64,000 nucleotides of DNA from Pseudomonas sp. HR96 (GCF_034059295.1 NZ_CP139141.1:1843001-1907000); one strand, 5' to 3'. Positions 38,805 through 48,980 are shown, counted from the first letter of the stretch. Numbers and translations are program-made. The notes: generated by a model not told the origin, from the sequence alone.

Positions 38805-40211
38805 TCAAGCCCCCCGCCGAATCCGCTTGCGCGCACTGCGCACCACGCGAATCGCCAGCATGATCGCCGCGCAGGTCAGGCCGACGATCAGCCCTTGCCA
38901 TAGCCCACTCGGGCCGCGCGCCGCGCCCAGCCAGTCGGTCAGGCCGAGCACGTAGCCCACCGGCAGGCCGATGCCCCAGTAGGCGAACAAGGTCAGCAGC
39001 ATGGTCACCCGGGTGTCCTGGTAGCCGCGCAGGGCGCCGGCAGCGGTGACCTGCACGGCGTCGGAGAACTGGAACAGCGCCGCGTACACCAGCAGCATCG
39101 CCGCCAGCCCGATCACCTCGGGGTCGGCGGTGTACACCGCAGCAATATGCTCGCGCCCCAGCAGCATCAGGCTCGCCGAAAAGCAGGCATAGACCAGCGC
39201 GGTGGCGATGCCCACTCCAGCGGCGTAGCGCGCCTCGCGCGCCTGCCCACGGCCGAGGGCCTGACCGACGCGCACGGTCACCGCCATGCCCAGCGAAAAC
39301 GGCACCATGAACACCAGCGAGCTGACGTTCAGGGCGATCTGGTGTCCGGCCACCACTGTGGAGCCCAGGCTGCCGATCAGCAGGGCGATCACCGCAAAGA
39401 TGCTCGACTCGGCGAACACCGCAATGCCGATGGGCATGCCGATCGCCAGCAGTCGCTTGAGAATCGCCCACTGCGGCCACTGGAAGCGCCCGAACACCGC
39501 CGCCTGGCGATAGGCTGGGGCCCAGCGCACCCAGCCGGCCATGCCCAGCAGCATCGCCCACATGACGATGGCCGTAGCCCAGCCGCAGCCCACGCCGCCC
39601 AAGGCGGGCATGCCGAAGTGGCCGTAGATGAACACGTAGTTGAGTGGAATGTTCAGCATCAGCCCGCACAGCCCCAGCACCATGCTCGGGCGGGTGCGGC
39701 CCATGCCGTCGCTGCAGCAGCGCAGCACGTGATACAGGGCCACCGAAGGCAGCCCGCTGGCGATGCCGCGCAAGTAGTCCATGCAGGGGCCGACCAGCAG
39801 CGGATCGACCTTCATCAAGTGCAATACCGGCTCTGCATTGAGCAGCAGGGTAGTGGCCCCAAGCCCGGCGGCGAGTGCCAGCCACAAGGCCTGACGCACG
39901 ATCGGGCCGATCTCGGTGACCTCGCCGCTGCCATAGCGCTGCGCGACCTTGGGCGTGGTCGCCAGCAACAGGCCGGTCATCAACAGGAACACCGGCACCC
40001 AGATGGAGTTGCCCAGTGCCACGGCGGCCAGATCGCGCGGCCCGACCCGACCGGCCATGACCGCGTCGACGAAGCCCATGGCGGTGTGCGCCAACTGGGC
40101 GATGATGATCGGCCCGGCGAGGCTCAGCAGGGTGCGCAGTTCCAGGCGCAGGCGCGGGCCTCGGCCCAGGCTGAGCCCGGTGTTGTTTGAGTTGAGGAGT
40201 GTCTGGGTCAT
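38805..40211 (-). CDS. MATE family multidrug efflux pump (NorM/PmpM-like)
   Basis: 468 residues, 12 TM segments. It starts with a polar N-terminus, then LRTLLSLAGPIIIAQLAHTA and MGFVDAVMAGRVGPRDLAAV, the conserved first MATE helix pair. PmpM in P. aeruginosa is a proton-coupled member. It exports cationic drugs and dyes. Convergent with tusA and divergent from pdxB. Confidence 0.9.
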   Translation of the reverse strand: MTQTLLNSNNTGLSLGRGPRLRLELRTLLSLAGPIIIAQLAHTAMGFVDAVMAGRVGPRDLAAVALGNSIWVPVFLLMTGLLLATTPKVAQRYGSGEVTEIGPIVRQALWLALAAGLGATTLLLNAEPVLHLMKVDPLLVGPCMDYLRGIASGLPSVALYHVLRCCSDGMGRTRPSMVLGLCGLMLNIPLNYVFIYGHFGMPALGGVGCGWATAIVMWAMLLGMAGWVRWAPAYRQAAVFGRFQWPQWAILKRLLAIGMPIGIAVFAESSIFAVIALLIGSLGSTVVAGHQIALNVSSLVFMVPFSLGMAVTVRVGQALGRGQAREARYAAGVGIATALVYACFSASLMLLGREHIAAVYTADPEVIGLAAMLLVYAALFQFSDAVQVTAAGALRGYQDTRVTMLLTLFAYWGIGLPVGYVLGLTDWLGAARGPSGLWQGLIVGLTCAAIMLAIRVVRSARKRIRRGA

Positions 40212-40353
40212 AGGATCCGTCGCAGCCAGGTGTGCGACCCGGCAAACGCGGCATTCTACGCCTTGACGCCTCGGTCAGGAAATAGTCGCTGCGGGCGGGA
40301 TGACGACCACGGCGCCAGCGCCTACACTGGCGGGCTTGTTCAGGAGCCCTTGC

Positions 40354-41496
40354 ATGTTGATCGTAGCCGACGAAAATATCCCGCTGTGTGAAGCCTTCTT
40401 TGGCGGTTTTGGCGAGATTCGCCGGGTGCCGGGTCGAACCCTGACCCGTGACAGTATCGGCGACGCCCAGGTCCTGCTGGTGCGCTCGGTGACCCGCGTC
40501 GACCGCGCGCTGCTCGAAGGCAGCCAGGTGCGCTTCGTCGGCACCTGCACCATCGGCACCGACCATCTGGACCTCGCCTGGCTGGCTGAAGCGGGTATCG
40601 AGTGGGCCAGTGCCCCGGGCTGCAATGCCCGGGGAGTGGTCGACTATGTGCTGGGCAGCCTGCTGACCCTGGCCGACCTGGACGGCGCCGAGCTGGCCGC
40701 GCGGACCTATGGCGTGGTCGGCGCCGGCCAGGTCGGCGGCCGCTTGATCAAGGTGCTGCGCGGCCTGGGCTGGACGGTCAAGGTCTGCGACCCGCTGCGC
40801 CAGGCCGAAGAGGGCGGTGACTATGTCAGTCTCGACGAGGTGATCGACAGCTGCGACGTGATCAGCCTGCACACGCCCCTGGCGCGCGGCGGCGAGCACC
40901 CCACCTGGCACCTGTTCGACGCGCCGCAGCTGGCGCGCCTGCGTCATGGCGCCTGGCTGATAAACGCCGCGCGCGGTGCGGTGATCGACAACCTGGCCCT
41001 GCGCGAGCTGCTCACCGCGCGCGACGACGTGCAGGCGGTACTCGACGTCTGGGAGCACGAGCCCGGCGTCGACCCCGCGCTGGCCGACCTCTGCGTGCTG
41101 GCGACGCCGCACATTGCCGGCTATAGCCTGGACGGCCGCCAGCGCGGCACCGAACAGATCTACCGGGCGCTGTGCCAATTCCTGCAGCAGGCGCCGAGCA
41201 TCGAGCTGGTCAGCCTGTTGTCCGCCGCCTGGCTCAGCGAGCTGCGCCTGCATGCCAGTGCCGATCCAGCCTGGGCCCTGGCGGCGGTGTGCCGCAGCGT
41301 CTACGACCCGCGCAGCGACGACAACCGATTTCGCCGCACCCTGGGCCTGGACGCCGCCGGCCAGCGCGCAGCGTTCGACGCTCTGCGCAAGAATTACCCG
41401 CCGCGCCGCGAGATCGACGGGCTGGCCGTGAGCATCGCTGGCGATTGCGAGGTATTGCGGGGGATGGTGGAGGCGTTGGGCTGCCGACGCGTCTGA
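40354..41496 (+). CDS. pdxB: erythronate-4-phosphate dehydrogenase PdxB
   Basis: 380 residues from the ATG at 40354 ([20 protein letters not shown]), preceded by AGGAG. The D-2-hydroxyacid dehydrogenase fold is seen in [20 protein letters not shown] (NAD site), the [20 protein letters not shown] segment, and the PdxB dimerisation domain at the C-terminus. Second step of pyridoxal phosphate synthesis. Confidence 0.96.
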   Translation: MLIVADENIPLCEAFFGGFGEIRRVPGRTLTRDSIGDAQVLLVRSVTRVDRALLEGSQVRFVGTCTIGTDHLDLAWLAEAGIEWASAPGCNARGVVDYVLGSLLTLADLDGAELAARTYGVVGAGQVGGRLIKVLRGLGWTVKVCDPLRQAEEGGDYVSLDEVIDSCDVISLHTPLARGGEHPTWHLFDAPQLARLRHGAWLINAARGAVIDNLALRELLTARDDVQAVLDVWEHEPGVDPALADLCVLATPHIAGYSLDGRQRGTEQIYRALCQFLQQAPSIELVSLLSAAWLSELRLHASADPAWALAAVCRSVYDPRSDDNRFRRTLGLDAAGQRAAFDALRKNYPPRREIDGLAVSIAGDCEVLRGMVEALGCRRV

Positions 41497-41568
41497 GCCG
41501 CTGCACAAATGGCAGTGCCGGCCCGTAAGAATGGGAAGCGCACCTGAGAGGCCGGTTTGGCGCTGCAT

Positions 41569-41597
41569 GAAAAAACCCGGCGCAATGGCCGGGTCAT
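41569..41597. terminator. bidirectional terminator between pdxB and the PA1571-family gene
   Basis: ACCCGGC GCAATG GCCGGGT is a perfect 7-bp stem with a run of A on the left, giving a U-run for leftward transcripts, and a weaker T-rich stretch on the right. It serves the leftward small gene best and may also stop pdxB. Confidence 0.8.
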
Positions 41598-41612
41598 TTA
41601 TTCACGCGCGAC

Positions 41613-41801
41613 TCAATTATCCTTGACCGGCCTTGCCGGGTTGACCAGGCGCTTTTCCAGTTCCAGGCAGGCACTCTGGATCATTTCCTCGGTGATCGGC
41701 ACTTCGCGGCCGTCGACGTCGATCCAGGAACCGCCCAGGGTCGGGGCCGAGCGGCTGTGTTGCGCAGGGGCGGCGCGTTCGCCGCTGTGGTGCAGGTTCA
41801 T
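41613..41801 (-). CDS. PA1571-family small protein
   Basis: 62 residues from the ATG at 41801, preceded by GAGGAGAT. The C-terminal core GGSWIDVDGREVPITEEMIQ followed by SACLELEKRLVNP is characteristic of the pseudomonad PA1571 family. Function unknown. Ends at a good terminator. Confidence 0.8.
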   Translation of the reverse strand: MNLHHSGERAAPAQHSRSAPTLGGSWIDVDGREVPITEEMIQSACLELEKRLVNPARPVKDN

Positions 41802-41975
41802 ATCGATCTCCTCATCGGTTGCACGCAGGCTAGCGCCGCTGGATGTCTTGCGTGTGACAACGGCTGCAGCGGCGCCTGTGCATGCTGACTCAAGGATGAA
41901 ATTGGAGTTCCACGAGGTCCATGAAGGCCGACAAGGTGTAGGCTTGCAGCCTTCTTCGTCCGCTGTGAGTCTTCG

Positions 41976-43736
41976 ATGATATCGCTGTTCTCCTCTCGTC
42001 AGCGCCATGCGGTGCGCCTGGCCTGGCGCTTCATGCGGCCGTATCGCTGGCAGGCGCTGGGCGCGCTGCTGGCGCTGGTGGTCACCGCCGGCATCACTTT
42101 GTCCATGGGCCAAGGCATTCGCCTGCTGGTCGACCAGGGCTTCGTGACCCGTTCGCCCGAACTGCTGCAGCGTTCGATCGGGGTCTTCCTGCTGCTGGTG
42201 CTGGGGTTGGCTGCCGGCACGTTCACGCGCTTCTACCTGGTGTCATGGATCGGCGAGCGCTGCGTGGCGGACATCCGTCGGCACGTATTCAATCACCTGC
42301 TCGAACTGCACCCGGGGTTCTACGAGGACAACCGCAGCTCGGAGATCCAGTCGCGCCTGACCACCGACACCGGCCTGCTGCAATCGGTGATCGGCTCGTC
42401 GATGTCGCTGTTTCTGCGCAACCTGTTGATGGTCATCGGTGGTGTGGTGCTGCTGTTCATCACCAATCACAAGCTGACCTTGATCGTGGTGCTGGCCCTG
42501 CCACTGGTGCTGCTGCCGATCCTGCTGTTCGGCCGACGGGTGCGCGGTCTGTCGCGCCAGAGCCAGGACCGCATCGCCGATGTCGGCAGCTACGTCGCCG
42601 AGACCCTCGGCCAGATCAAGACCGTGCAGGCCTACAACCATCAGGCTGAAGACCGTCGGCGCTTCGCGCTGACGGTCGAACAGGCCTTCGACACCGCCCG
42701 CCAGCGCATCCTGCAGCGCGCCTGGCTGATCACCCTGGTGATCCTGCTGGTGCTCGGCGCCGTGGGGGTGATGTTCTGGGTCGGTGGCATGGATGTCATC
42801 GCCGGGCGCATCACCGCCGGCAACTTGGCGGCGTTCGTGTTCTACAGCCTGATCGTCGGCAGTTCGTTCGGCACCCTCAGCGAGGTCATGGGCGAGCTGC
42901 AACGGGCTGCCGGCGCCGGTGAGAGGATCGCCGAACTGCTGCAGGCGCGCAGCCAGATCCACGCCCCGGCCAGCGGGTTGCAACGCTTGCCCGAGCGGGT
43001 CAAGGGGCGCCTGGAGCTGCAGGACGTTCAGTTCGCCTATCCCATGCGCCTGGATTCGCCGGCGATCCGCGGCCTGAGCCTGACCGTCGAACCGGGCGAA
43101 ACCCTGGCCCTGGTCGGCCCTTCCGGGGCGGGCAAATCGACCCTATTCGAACTGCTGCTGCGCTTCTACGACCCCCAGCACGGGCGCATCCTGATCGACG
43201 GCCACCCCTTGCCGGACCTGGACCCCAGCGACCTGCGCCGGCATTTCGCCGTGGTCGCGCAGCACCCGGCGCTGTTCTTCGGCTCGGTGCAGGACAACCT
43301 GCGCTACGGCCGGCCCGATGCCAGCGACGCACAGGTGCGCGAGGCGGCTCGTATCGCCCATGCCGACGAGTTCATCATGGCGCTGCCCAATGGCTACCAG
43401 ACGCACCTGGGCGAAGCCGGGCTGGGCCTGTCCGGTGGCCAGCGCCAGCGGCTGGCAATCGCCCGGGCATTGTTGGTGGACGCCCCCATCCTGCTGCTCG
43501 ACGAAGCCACCAGTGCCCTCGACGCGCAGAGCGAACACCTCATCCAGCAGGCGCTGCCCAGCTTGATGAAGGGCCGTACCACCCTGGTGATCGCCCACCG
43601 CCTGGCCACGGTGCAGGGCGCCGATCGCATTGCGGTCATCGAGAATGGGCAGGTACAGGCGGTGGGAACCCACCGACAATTGATTGCGCAGAACGCGCTG
43701 TACGCTCGGCTGGCGGCGTTGCAGTTCGCCAGCTGA
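41976..43736 (+). CDS. MsbA-like ABC exporter (fused TM and ATPase)
   Basis: 586 residues. Six TM helices (first near GALLALVVTAGITLSMGQGI), then an ATPase with Walker A GPSGAGKST, Q-loop, signature LSGGQRQRLAIARAL, Walker B LLLDEATSALD and H-loop IAHRL. This is a half-transporter of the lipid/drug exporter type; the true msbA of pseudomonads is normally beside lpxK, so this is a paralog of unknown substrate. Confidence 0.9.
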   Translation: MISLFSSRQRHAVRLAWRFMRPYRWQALGALLALVVTAGITLSMGQGIRLLVDQGFVTRSPELLQRSIGVFLLLVLGLAAGTFTRFYLVSWIGERCVADIRRHVFNHLLELHPGFYEDNRSSEIQSRLTTDTGLLQSVIGSSMSLFLRNLLMVIGGVVLLFITNHKLTLIVVLALPLVLLPILLFGRRVRGLSRQSQDRIADVGSYVAETLGQIKTVQAYNHQAEDRRRFALTVEQAFDTARQRILQRAWLITLVILLVLGAVGVMFWVGGMDVIAGRITAGNLAAFVFYSLIVGSSFGTLSEVMGELQRAAGAGERIAELLQARSQIHAPASGLQRLPERVKGRLELQDVQFAYPMRLDSPAIRGLSLTVEPGETLALVGPSGAGKSTLFELLLRFYDPQHGRILIDGHPLPDLDPSDLRRHFAVVAQHPALFFGSVQDNLRYGRPDASDAQVREAARIAHADEFIMALPNGYQTHLGEAGLGLSGGQRQRLAIARALLVDAPILLLDEATSALDAQSEHLIQQALPSLMKGRTTLVIAHRLATVQGADRIAVIENGQVQAVGTHRQLIAQNALYARLAALQFAS

Positions 43737-43779
43737 GGCAGGTCAAGGGGTCAGCAGCGGGCGCCGACCGCTGCGTGAC

Positions 43780-44061
43780 TTAGCGGTATTGGCACAGGTA
43801 GGCGGTTTCCACTGCGACCTTGAGCTGGAACTTGCTGTTGGCAGGCACGTTGAACTGGCTGCCGGCCTCGAAGGTTTCCCAGTCGTCGCCGTCTGGCAGC
43901 TTGACCACCAGGGCGCCGGATACCACGTGCATGATCTCGCGTTGGGCGGTGCCGAACTCGTACTCGCCTGGGGCCATCACGCCGATCGTGGCAGGGCCCT
44001 CGGGGGCTTCAAAGGCGATGGACTTGACGGTGCCATCAAAGTACTCGTTGACTTTGAACAT
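43780..44061 (-). CDS. ppnP: pyrimidine/purine nucleoside phosphorylase
   Basis: 93 residues, a single cupin. It starts [20 protein letters not shown], with [33 protein letters not shown], and ends [13 protein letters not shown]. coli PpnP (YaiE) phosphorolyses several nucleosides. Start at 44061 after AGGAGAT. Confidence 0.95.
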   Translation of the reverse strand: MFKVNEYFDGTVKSIAFEAPEGPATIGVMAPGEYEFGTAQREIMHVVSGALVVKLPDGDDWETFEAGSQFNVPANSKFQLKVAVETAYLCQYR

Positions 44062-44182
44062 GTAGCGATCTCCTCGAAATGTGCGTAGATGAACGGAACG
44101 GCTGAAAAAAACGCTCGCCAGTATGCCCAAGCAGCCGGAAGCCGTCACCCGTATTCAGCGTAAAATTAACTCTCCGGTCGGT

Positions 44183-44728
44183 TCATTGTGCCGGCAGCGT
44201 CAACGGCAGCAGCCGGGCGGTGTTGCGCGCGTCCTCCAGCGCTCGGTGCTGCTGCCCGCAAAACTGCAGCCCGGCCAGCTGCAGCGCGCTGTGCAGGCCC
44301 AGCGGGCGTTGCAGCTGGCGGGCCTTGGCGAAGCGCTGCTTGAGGTTGATGTGTGGCAGCTCCTGCATCAGGCTGTGCAACTGCTGGCGCTGCCATTCCA
44401 GGCGCAACTGCTGGCGGTCGTAGTCGCCCCAGCTGACCCACGCCTGCAGCTGCGGCTGGTAATGGCTCAGCCACCGCTCGAACTGCGCCCAGACCGCGCT
44501 CAGCGGCGCGGCGCTGTCGATGTCGGCCTGGCCGATGTGGGTCAGTTGACGGCAGAAGGGCGTCAGCAGCGGCCGTCGCTGCGGCTTGACGAAGCGCTGG
44601 AAGTGGTCGATTTCGCGGCCTTCACGGTTGACCAGCGTGGCGCCGATCTCGATGATTTCCATGTCCTCGACCGGCCAACCGCCTTCGTCGGTGGTGGCCT
44701 CCAGGTCGATGACCAGCCAATGCGGCAT
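44183..44728 (-). CDS. DEDDh 3'-5' exonuclease (ERI-1/KapD-like)
   Basis: 181 residues; start at 44728, with GGGAGC upstream. The exonuclease motifs are visible: VIDLEATTDEGG (Exo I, D and E), SWGDYDRQQL (Exo II), and HRALEDARNTARLL (Exo III, H and D). Related to ERI-1/KapD-type exonucleases that trim RNA or DNA 3' ends. Monocistronic, divergent from the solute-binding protein at 44969. Confidence 0.85.
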   Translation of the reverse strand: MPHWLVIDLEATTDEGGWPVEDMEIIEIGATLVNREGREIDHFQRFVKPQRRPLLTPFCRQLTHIGQADIDSAAPLSAVWAQFERWLSHYQPQLQAWVSWGDYDRQQLRLEWQRQQLHSLMQELPHINLKQRFAKARQLQRPLGLHSALQLAGLQFCGQQHRALEDARNTARLLPLTLPAQ

Positions 44729-44968
44729 ATAGAGCTCCCAATCCGGTGCTCGTTCACCGGCGGCTTGAGTGATCGACAGGGGCGCGAACGGGCGCTCACG
44801 ACACAGTGCCAGAAACGTGCTGAACACGTACACCGATCCACATTACGCCAGTTGCGTCGTCGCTGCCTATGGGGGCCGCAGCCTCGCCACCGCGCGTGGC
44901 TATTGCCGCACGCTCTAAAAAAGCCTAGCTTCATTCGGATCCAACGGCTACGTAACAGGAATCGCTCT

Positions 44969-45808
44969 GTGCCCGCACCTTTCTCTCGCCCGCCCCGGGG
45001 GCTTTTCCGCTGGCTGATCCTGGCTGCAGCGGCCGTCTTGAGCGCCAGCGCCCTGGCGGCCCAGGAAGTGCGTATCGGTGCCGCGCATTTTCCGCCCTAC
45101 GTCAGCAAGCCGGAGGAGGGCGGGAACATCGGCCTGCTGCCGCAGATGGTGGACGCGTTGAACAACCTTCAACAGGAGTATCACTTCGTCATCGTGCCGA
45201 CTTCACTGCCGCGGCGGTTCCGTGATTTCCAGCAGGGCCGGGTCGACATGGCCATCTTCGAGAATCCCGACTGGGGCTGGCAGGACATCCCCCACGTCAG
45301 CGTCGACCTGGGGTTGGAGGACGCCGAAGTCTTTGTCGCGCACCGCAGCGAAGGCCGTGAACAAAGCTATTTTCGCAACCTGGACGGCAAACGTCTGGCC
45401 CTGTTCAGCGGCTATCACTATGCCTTTGCCGGGTTCAACGCCGACCCCCGCTACCTGCTGCAGCGCTTCAACGCGACCCTGACCTACTCCCACGACAGCA
45501 ACCTGACGTTGATCCTGCGCGACCGCGCCGACATCGCCTTGATCACCCGTTCGTACCTGAGCGACTTCATGGCACGCAACCCGGACACGGCCGAGCAGTT
45601 CCTGGTGTCCGAACGGGTCGATCAGGTGTACCACCATTACGCGCTGCTGCGGCCCAACGGCCCGATCAGCGGCGAGGAGTTCAACCGCTACCTGCGCAGG
45701 CTGCATGACAGCGGCGAACTGACCCGCATCTTCCAGCCCTATCGAATCGCCGTGGTGCCCCTGGCCGCCAGCGAGAGCCTGGCACGCAATGGCCAGGCCG
45801 GGCGTTAA
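44969..45808 (+). CDS. orphan periplasmic solute-binding protein (SBP_bac_3)
   Basis: 279 residues from a GTG at 44969, with AGGA eight bases upstream; no ATG fits. Signal peptide WLILAAAAVLSASALAAQ. Binding-protein fold features are EVRIGAAHFPPYVSKPEEGG, FQQGRVDMAIFENPDWGWQD and LDGKRLALFSGYHYAF. No permease or ATPase nearby. It precedes the GT toxin by 80 bp in the same direction, but the relationship is not clear. Confidence 0.75.
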   Translation: MPAPFSRPPRGLFRWLILAAAAVLSASALAAQEVRIGAAHFPPYVSKPEEGGNIGLLPQMVDALNNLQQEYHFVIVPTSLPRRFRDFQQGRVDMAIFENPDWGWQDIPHVSVDLGLEDAEVFVAHRSEGREQSYFRNLDGKRLALFSGYHYAFAGFNADPRYLLQRFNATLTYSHDSNLTLILRDRADIALITRSYLSDFMARNPDTAEQFLVSERVDQVYHHYALLRPNGPISGEEFNRYLRRLHDSGELTRIFQPYRIAVVPLAASESLARNGQAGR

Positions 45809-45888
45809 GGGCGTCCTGAGCGATATCTACTGCCACTCACTGCGTCACCTTCGGCAACCTGCATTTTTGTCGATCAGGAGCGCCGTCA

Positions 45889-48800
45889 ATGAGCACCGAA
45901 CTGCTGGGTTACTCCGAGGCCCACTGGCAGGCCGTCGCCGGGCAATGGGCCAATGAGTTTCCGGATATCCATGCCCTGGCTCGCGAGCAGGCGGCCGCTC
46001 TGCTCAAGCGTCTGGGCGTGCCCGAGCTGGAGCCCGACCAGGTCTGGTGGCATCGCTTCGACCGCGCCAACAGCAGCCCGCACACCTATACCGGGTGGGA
46101 GCACAGCGGCCGGCCGGTAGAGTCGCTGACACTGGTCGAGCTGCTGATGCAACGCTATGCGGCCAAGGATCAGGACAGTCTCGACAATCTCCAGGTAGAA
46201 GGTGGGTTTTACCGCGACGGGCCAGCCCATGGCGTTTTCGACGAGCGCAACGAGGTGCGCTTGCTGGCTGTACAGGTATCCGAGGAATTCTGGAACATCG
46301 ATTTTGCGGCCCTCTACCAACGACGCTTGACGAACTTCTGGCAGCGACAGGGCCACAACTTCATGCTGCTGGCCAGGCTGGCCTTGCGCGCGGCCATCCT
46401 GGCCGCGCGGCAACGTCGCCAGTTGCAGGTTGCCGACCTGAAGTTGCTGCAGGGTTTGTACGACGGAACATCCAGCGCGGCGGTCCATCCCTTCAGCCTT
46501 GGCGCCTATCAAGCGCGGGACGTGCTGCGCGTAGTCGGCGCCGGCGGCCGGCAGATTCTCTATGTGCCAGGCGACAGCCGCGCGGTGCAAGCCTTTGCCA
46601 ACCTCGACGAGCTGTACCAGTGGTTGCGCGAAAGCCTGGCCGACGAGGCCGGTCGCGAACGCCTGGCCAATCATTTCTCGCCCATCAGCGGCGAGCCTGG
46701 CGAACCGTTGGCCGATCTGCACGGGCTGTTGCTGAACATCGCCGGTGACGCCGAGCACGCCTACCGCCCGCTCCTCGACCAACAGCCCGCGGCAATCGAC
46801 GGCGACCCCTGGCGCTGGCTGCGCGAGGAGGCCCAAAAGCAGATGCACGAGCAGGCGCGGACCCTGCTGACCAGCAATGCGCACTTGCGCCAGCAGATCT
46901 GGCTGCGCTATCTGGGCGCCTTCATCAGTGTCGGCGGCGCCTTGGCGCCTCTGGGTTGGCCGGCGGCTTTGGTGGTGGTCGGGGCGGGCTTCGTCAGCTT
47001 TGTGATGAACCTCGACAAGGCCGTCCAGGCCAGTACTGCGCAGGAGCGCCGCGAGGGCATCAGGGGGGCGATCATCAGCGCGGTGGCCATGGTGTTCAAC
47101 GCACCGATGCTGTTCGAAGCCCGGGCCCCACTGGGCGAAGAGCTGGCGCAGGTGCCGGAATTGACCGAGCTGGCCACCGGCGACGTCGAGGCACAGTGGC
47201 GGCCGTTGAACGTGCTGCCGACGTTGCCCGCGCACAGCCAGGTCAATGCGTTTGGGTTGCTGCAACGCAGCGACATTGCCGTGCTCTATCATGTCGAACC
47301 CTTGCCTCGCGGTACCTCGCCCGCCGGCCTGGCCGAGCGCCTGCAGCCCACCCCGCATTTCGCCCAGGCCCCGCGGATGCTCGACGAGCCGGCCCTGCGC
47401 ACCTTCGCCAGCGCGTCCGGCGCCGCCCAGTTTGCCAAGGCCGAGTTCGACGGGCCGTTCGTCATGCTGGAGATCGACAGCCAGGGATTGACGGCGGTGG
47501 CGTTCCGCGAAAATGTGTTGCATAACCCCGCCGCCCTGCTCAGGCACTGCGCGCTGGCGCCCGATGCACTGCAACATCAGGTGTTGGACGAAGTGGCCGG
47601 TGGCGCCTGGCTGTTCGACGAAGTGCACCTGGCGACCGACGGCCTGGACCCCAGTCACTGCCTGCCAGTGGCCGCCGAAGAGGTCGAGCGGCTGTCCGCC
47701 AGCCTGCCCGAGCTCGCCGGTCAGGCCGACCCCAGCGGCGTACTGCGCGGCGTCTACATTGCACCGCCGGGGTTCGGGCGCTACCTCACGGATTATTACA
47801 TCGAGTTCGGTGGCTTCCAGCACCCCGTGCGCTATGACCCGCTTGGCGACTGCTGGCGTACCGAGGCCGGCCGCGGGTTTCGTTTCGATGAGGTGCAGGG
47901 GCGCTTTGTCGAATGGCCCGACGTCGCCGGCGCACTCCAGCGGCCGGCGATGGACATCGATCGCGCCGTGCAGCAGCTGGGCATCGAGGCTAGCTGGCCC
48001 TGGGACCTTGCGCCGCTGTCCGACACCGGGGGGCTGCCGATTCCACGCAAGCTGCACTGCGTCTGGCTGGGCAAGCAACTGCCGCGGCAATTCGTCAAGC
48101 GCGTCATTCATAACGCCGAAGCGGCCGGGCAGGGGCCCAACCCCTTCGATACCCACCTTTATCTGCACATCGAGGACCCGGCCGAACTCGAGAGCACCCT
48201 GCTGCGCCTGGCCGCCGGGCCGGCCCGCCTGAAGGTGCACATGCTCGAGCAGACGCCGTTCTTCGAGGCCTTTCGGCAAACCCGCTACTACGCGCAATAT
48301 CGCGCCGCCGCCAGCGGTCCGGCGGTCAACTACGCGAGTGCCGTGGATGTGCTGCGCTACCGCCTGCTCCACAGTGAAGGGGGCGTGTATATGGACGTCG
48401 ACGACTGGATCGAAAGCTCGGGCGATGGGCGGGGCAACTTTGCCGATGGCGAGTTCAAGGTGCAGCCCGGACAGCTGCTACTGAACAACCTGGTGTTCTT
48501 TCGCCGCCTGCAGATGCTGCTGGATTTCAATACCAGCAATTTTGGCTCGTTGCCGGACAATCCGTTGCTGGAGCAGATCAGCGCGGAAAGCTATCGCCGT
48601 TTCCTCGCCAACCCGGCTCTGTATGAGACGCGGCCTTACGATTACCTGCACACGGCGGCGCAAATGGATGCCTATGGCCGGCAGATCAGCCACACCACCG
48701 GCCCCGGCGTCTTCAATGACGTGATTGCCCGGCAGTTACCCGCCTGGCGACAGTTTCGCGGGCTCAGCCGCATTGCCCGAGGCGGCCTGTACCTGCGCCC

Positions 48801-48909
48801 CGCAGCGCGTGAAGCCTTGCTCGCCCAGTTGCGCGAACGAGCCAGGCATTACAGCGCGCTGGGCGGCCTGATTCGTATCGGCACCACGGGGAGCTGGTTG
48901 TACACCTGA
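45889..48909 (+). CDS. large toxin with TcdA/TcdB-like glycosyltransferase domain
   Basis: 1006 residues, start after CAGGAG. Residues about 1-700 have the style of DUF6543 dermonecrotic-toxin proteins: LTNFWQRQGHNFMLLARLAL, LGAYQARDVLRVVGAGG and LYVPGDSRAVQAFANLDEL. Hydrophobic stretches occur near residues 343-372 and 395-408, possible translocation segments. From residue 718 a GT-A domain begins (IPRKLHCVWLGKQLPRQF, cf. the VWIG motif of TcdB). It continues to NYASAVDVLRYRLLHSEGGV and the metal-binding D836-V-D838. The match to clostridial Rho/Ras-glucosylating toxins (GT44) and OCH1-type transferases is clear at motif level. No signal peptide, CROP repeats, autoprotease motif or adjacent immunity gene is seen, so an anti-eukaryotic role is favoured. 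The sugar donor and target are unknown. Confidence 0.75.
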   Translation: MSTELLGYSEAHWQAVAGQWANEFPDIHALAREQAAALLKRLGVPELEPDQVWWHRFDRANSSPHTYTGWEHSGRPVESLTLVELLMQRYAAKDQDSLDNLQVEGGFYRDGPAHGVFDERNEVRLLAVQVSEEFWNIDFAALYQRRLTNFWQRQGHNFMLLARLALRAAILAARQRRQLQVADLKLLQGLYDGTSSAAVHPFSLGAYQARDVLRVVGAGGRQILYVPGDSRAVQAFANLDELYQWLRESLADEAGRERLANHFSPISGEPGEPLADLHGLLLNIAGDAEHAYRPLLDQQPAAIDGDPWRWLREEAQKQMHEQARTLLTSNAHLRQQIWLRYLGAFISVGGALAPLGWPAALVVVGAGFVSFVMNLDKAVQASTAQERREGIRGAIISAVAMVFNAPMLFEARAPLGEELAQVPELTELATGDVEAQWRPLNVLPTLPAHSQVNAFGLLQRSDIAVLYHVEPLPRGTSPAGLAERLQPTPHFAQAPRMLDEPALRTFASASGAAQFAKAEFDGPFVMLEIDSQGLTAVAFRENVLHNPAALLRHCALAPDALQHQVLDEVAGGAWLFDEVHLATDGLDPSHCLPVAAEEVERLSASLPELAGQADPSGVLRGVYIAPPGFGRYLTDYYIEFGGFQHPVRYDPLGDCWRTEAGRGFRFDEVQGRFVEWPDVAGALQRPAMDIDRAVQQLGIEASWPWDLAPLSDTGGLPIPRKLHCVWLGKQLPRQFVKRVIHNAEAAGQGPNPFDTHLYLHIEDPAELESTLLRLAAGPARLKVHMLEQTPFFEAFRQTRYYAQYRAAASGPAVNYASAVDVLRYRLLHSEGGVYMDVDDWIESSGDGRGNFADGEFKVQPGQLLLNNLVFFRRLQMLLDFNTSNFGSLPDNPLLEQISAESYRRFLANPALYETRPYDYLHTAAQMDAYGRQISHTTGPGVFNDVIARQLPAWRQFRGLSRIARGGLYLRPAAREALLAQLRERARHYSALGGLIRIGTTGSWLYT

Positions 48910-48980
48910 CGCGTGCGAAGGATCATAATGTGGCGTTAATGCACTGGCGCCACAGTGCCTTCTTTTGCGTGAGTCAGCCG

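Noticed and set aside
38431..41568. A 1045-codon leftward frame over tusA, the MATE gene and pdxB
   Set aside because: It covers three well-supported genes in other frames, and its own translation is of low complexity with no family motifs.
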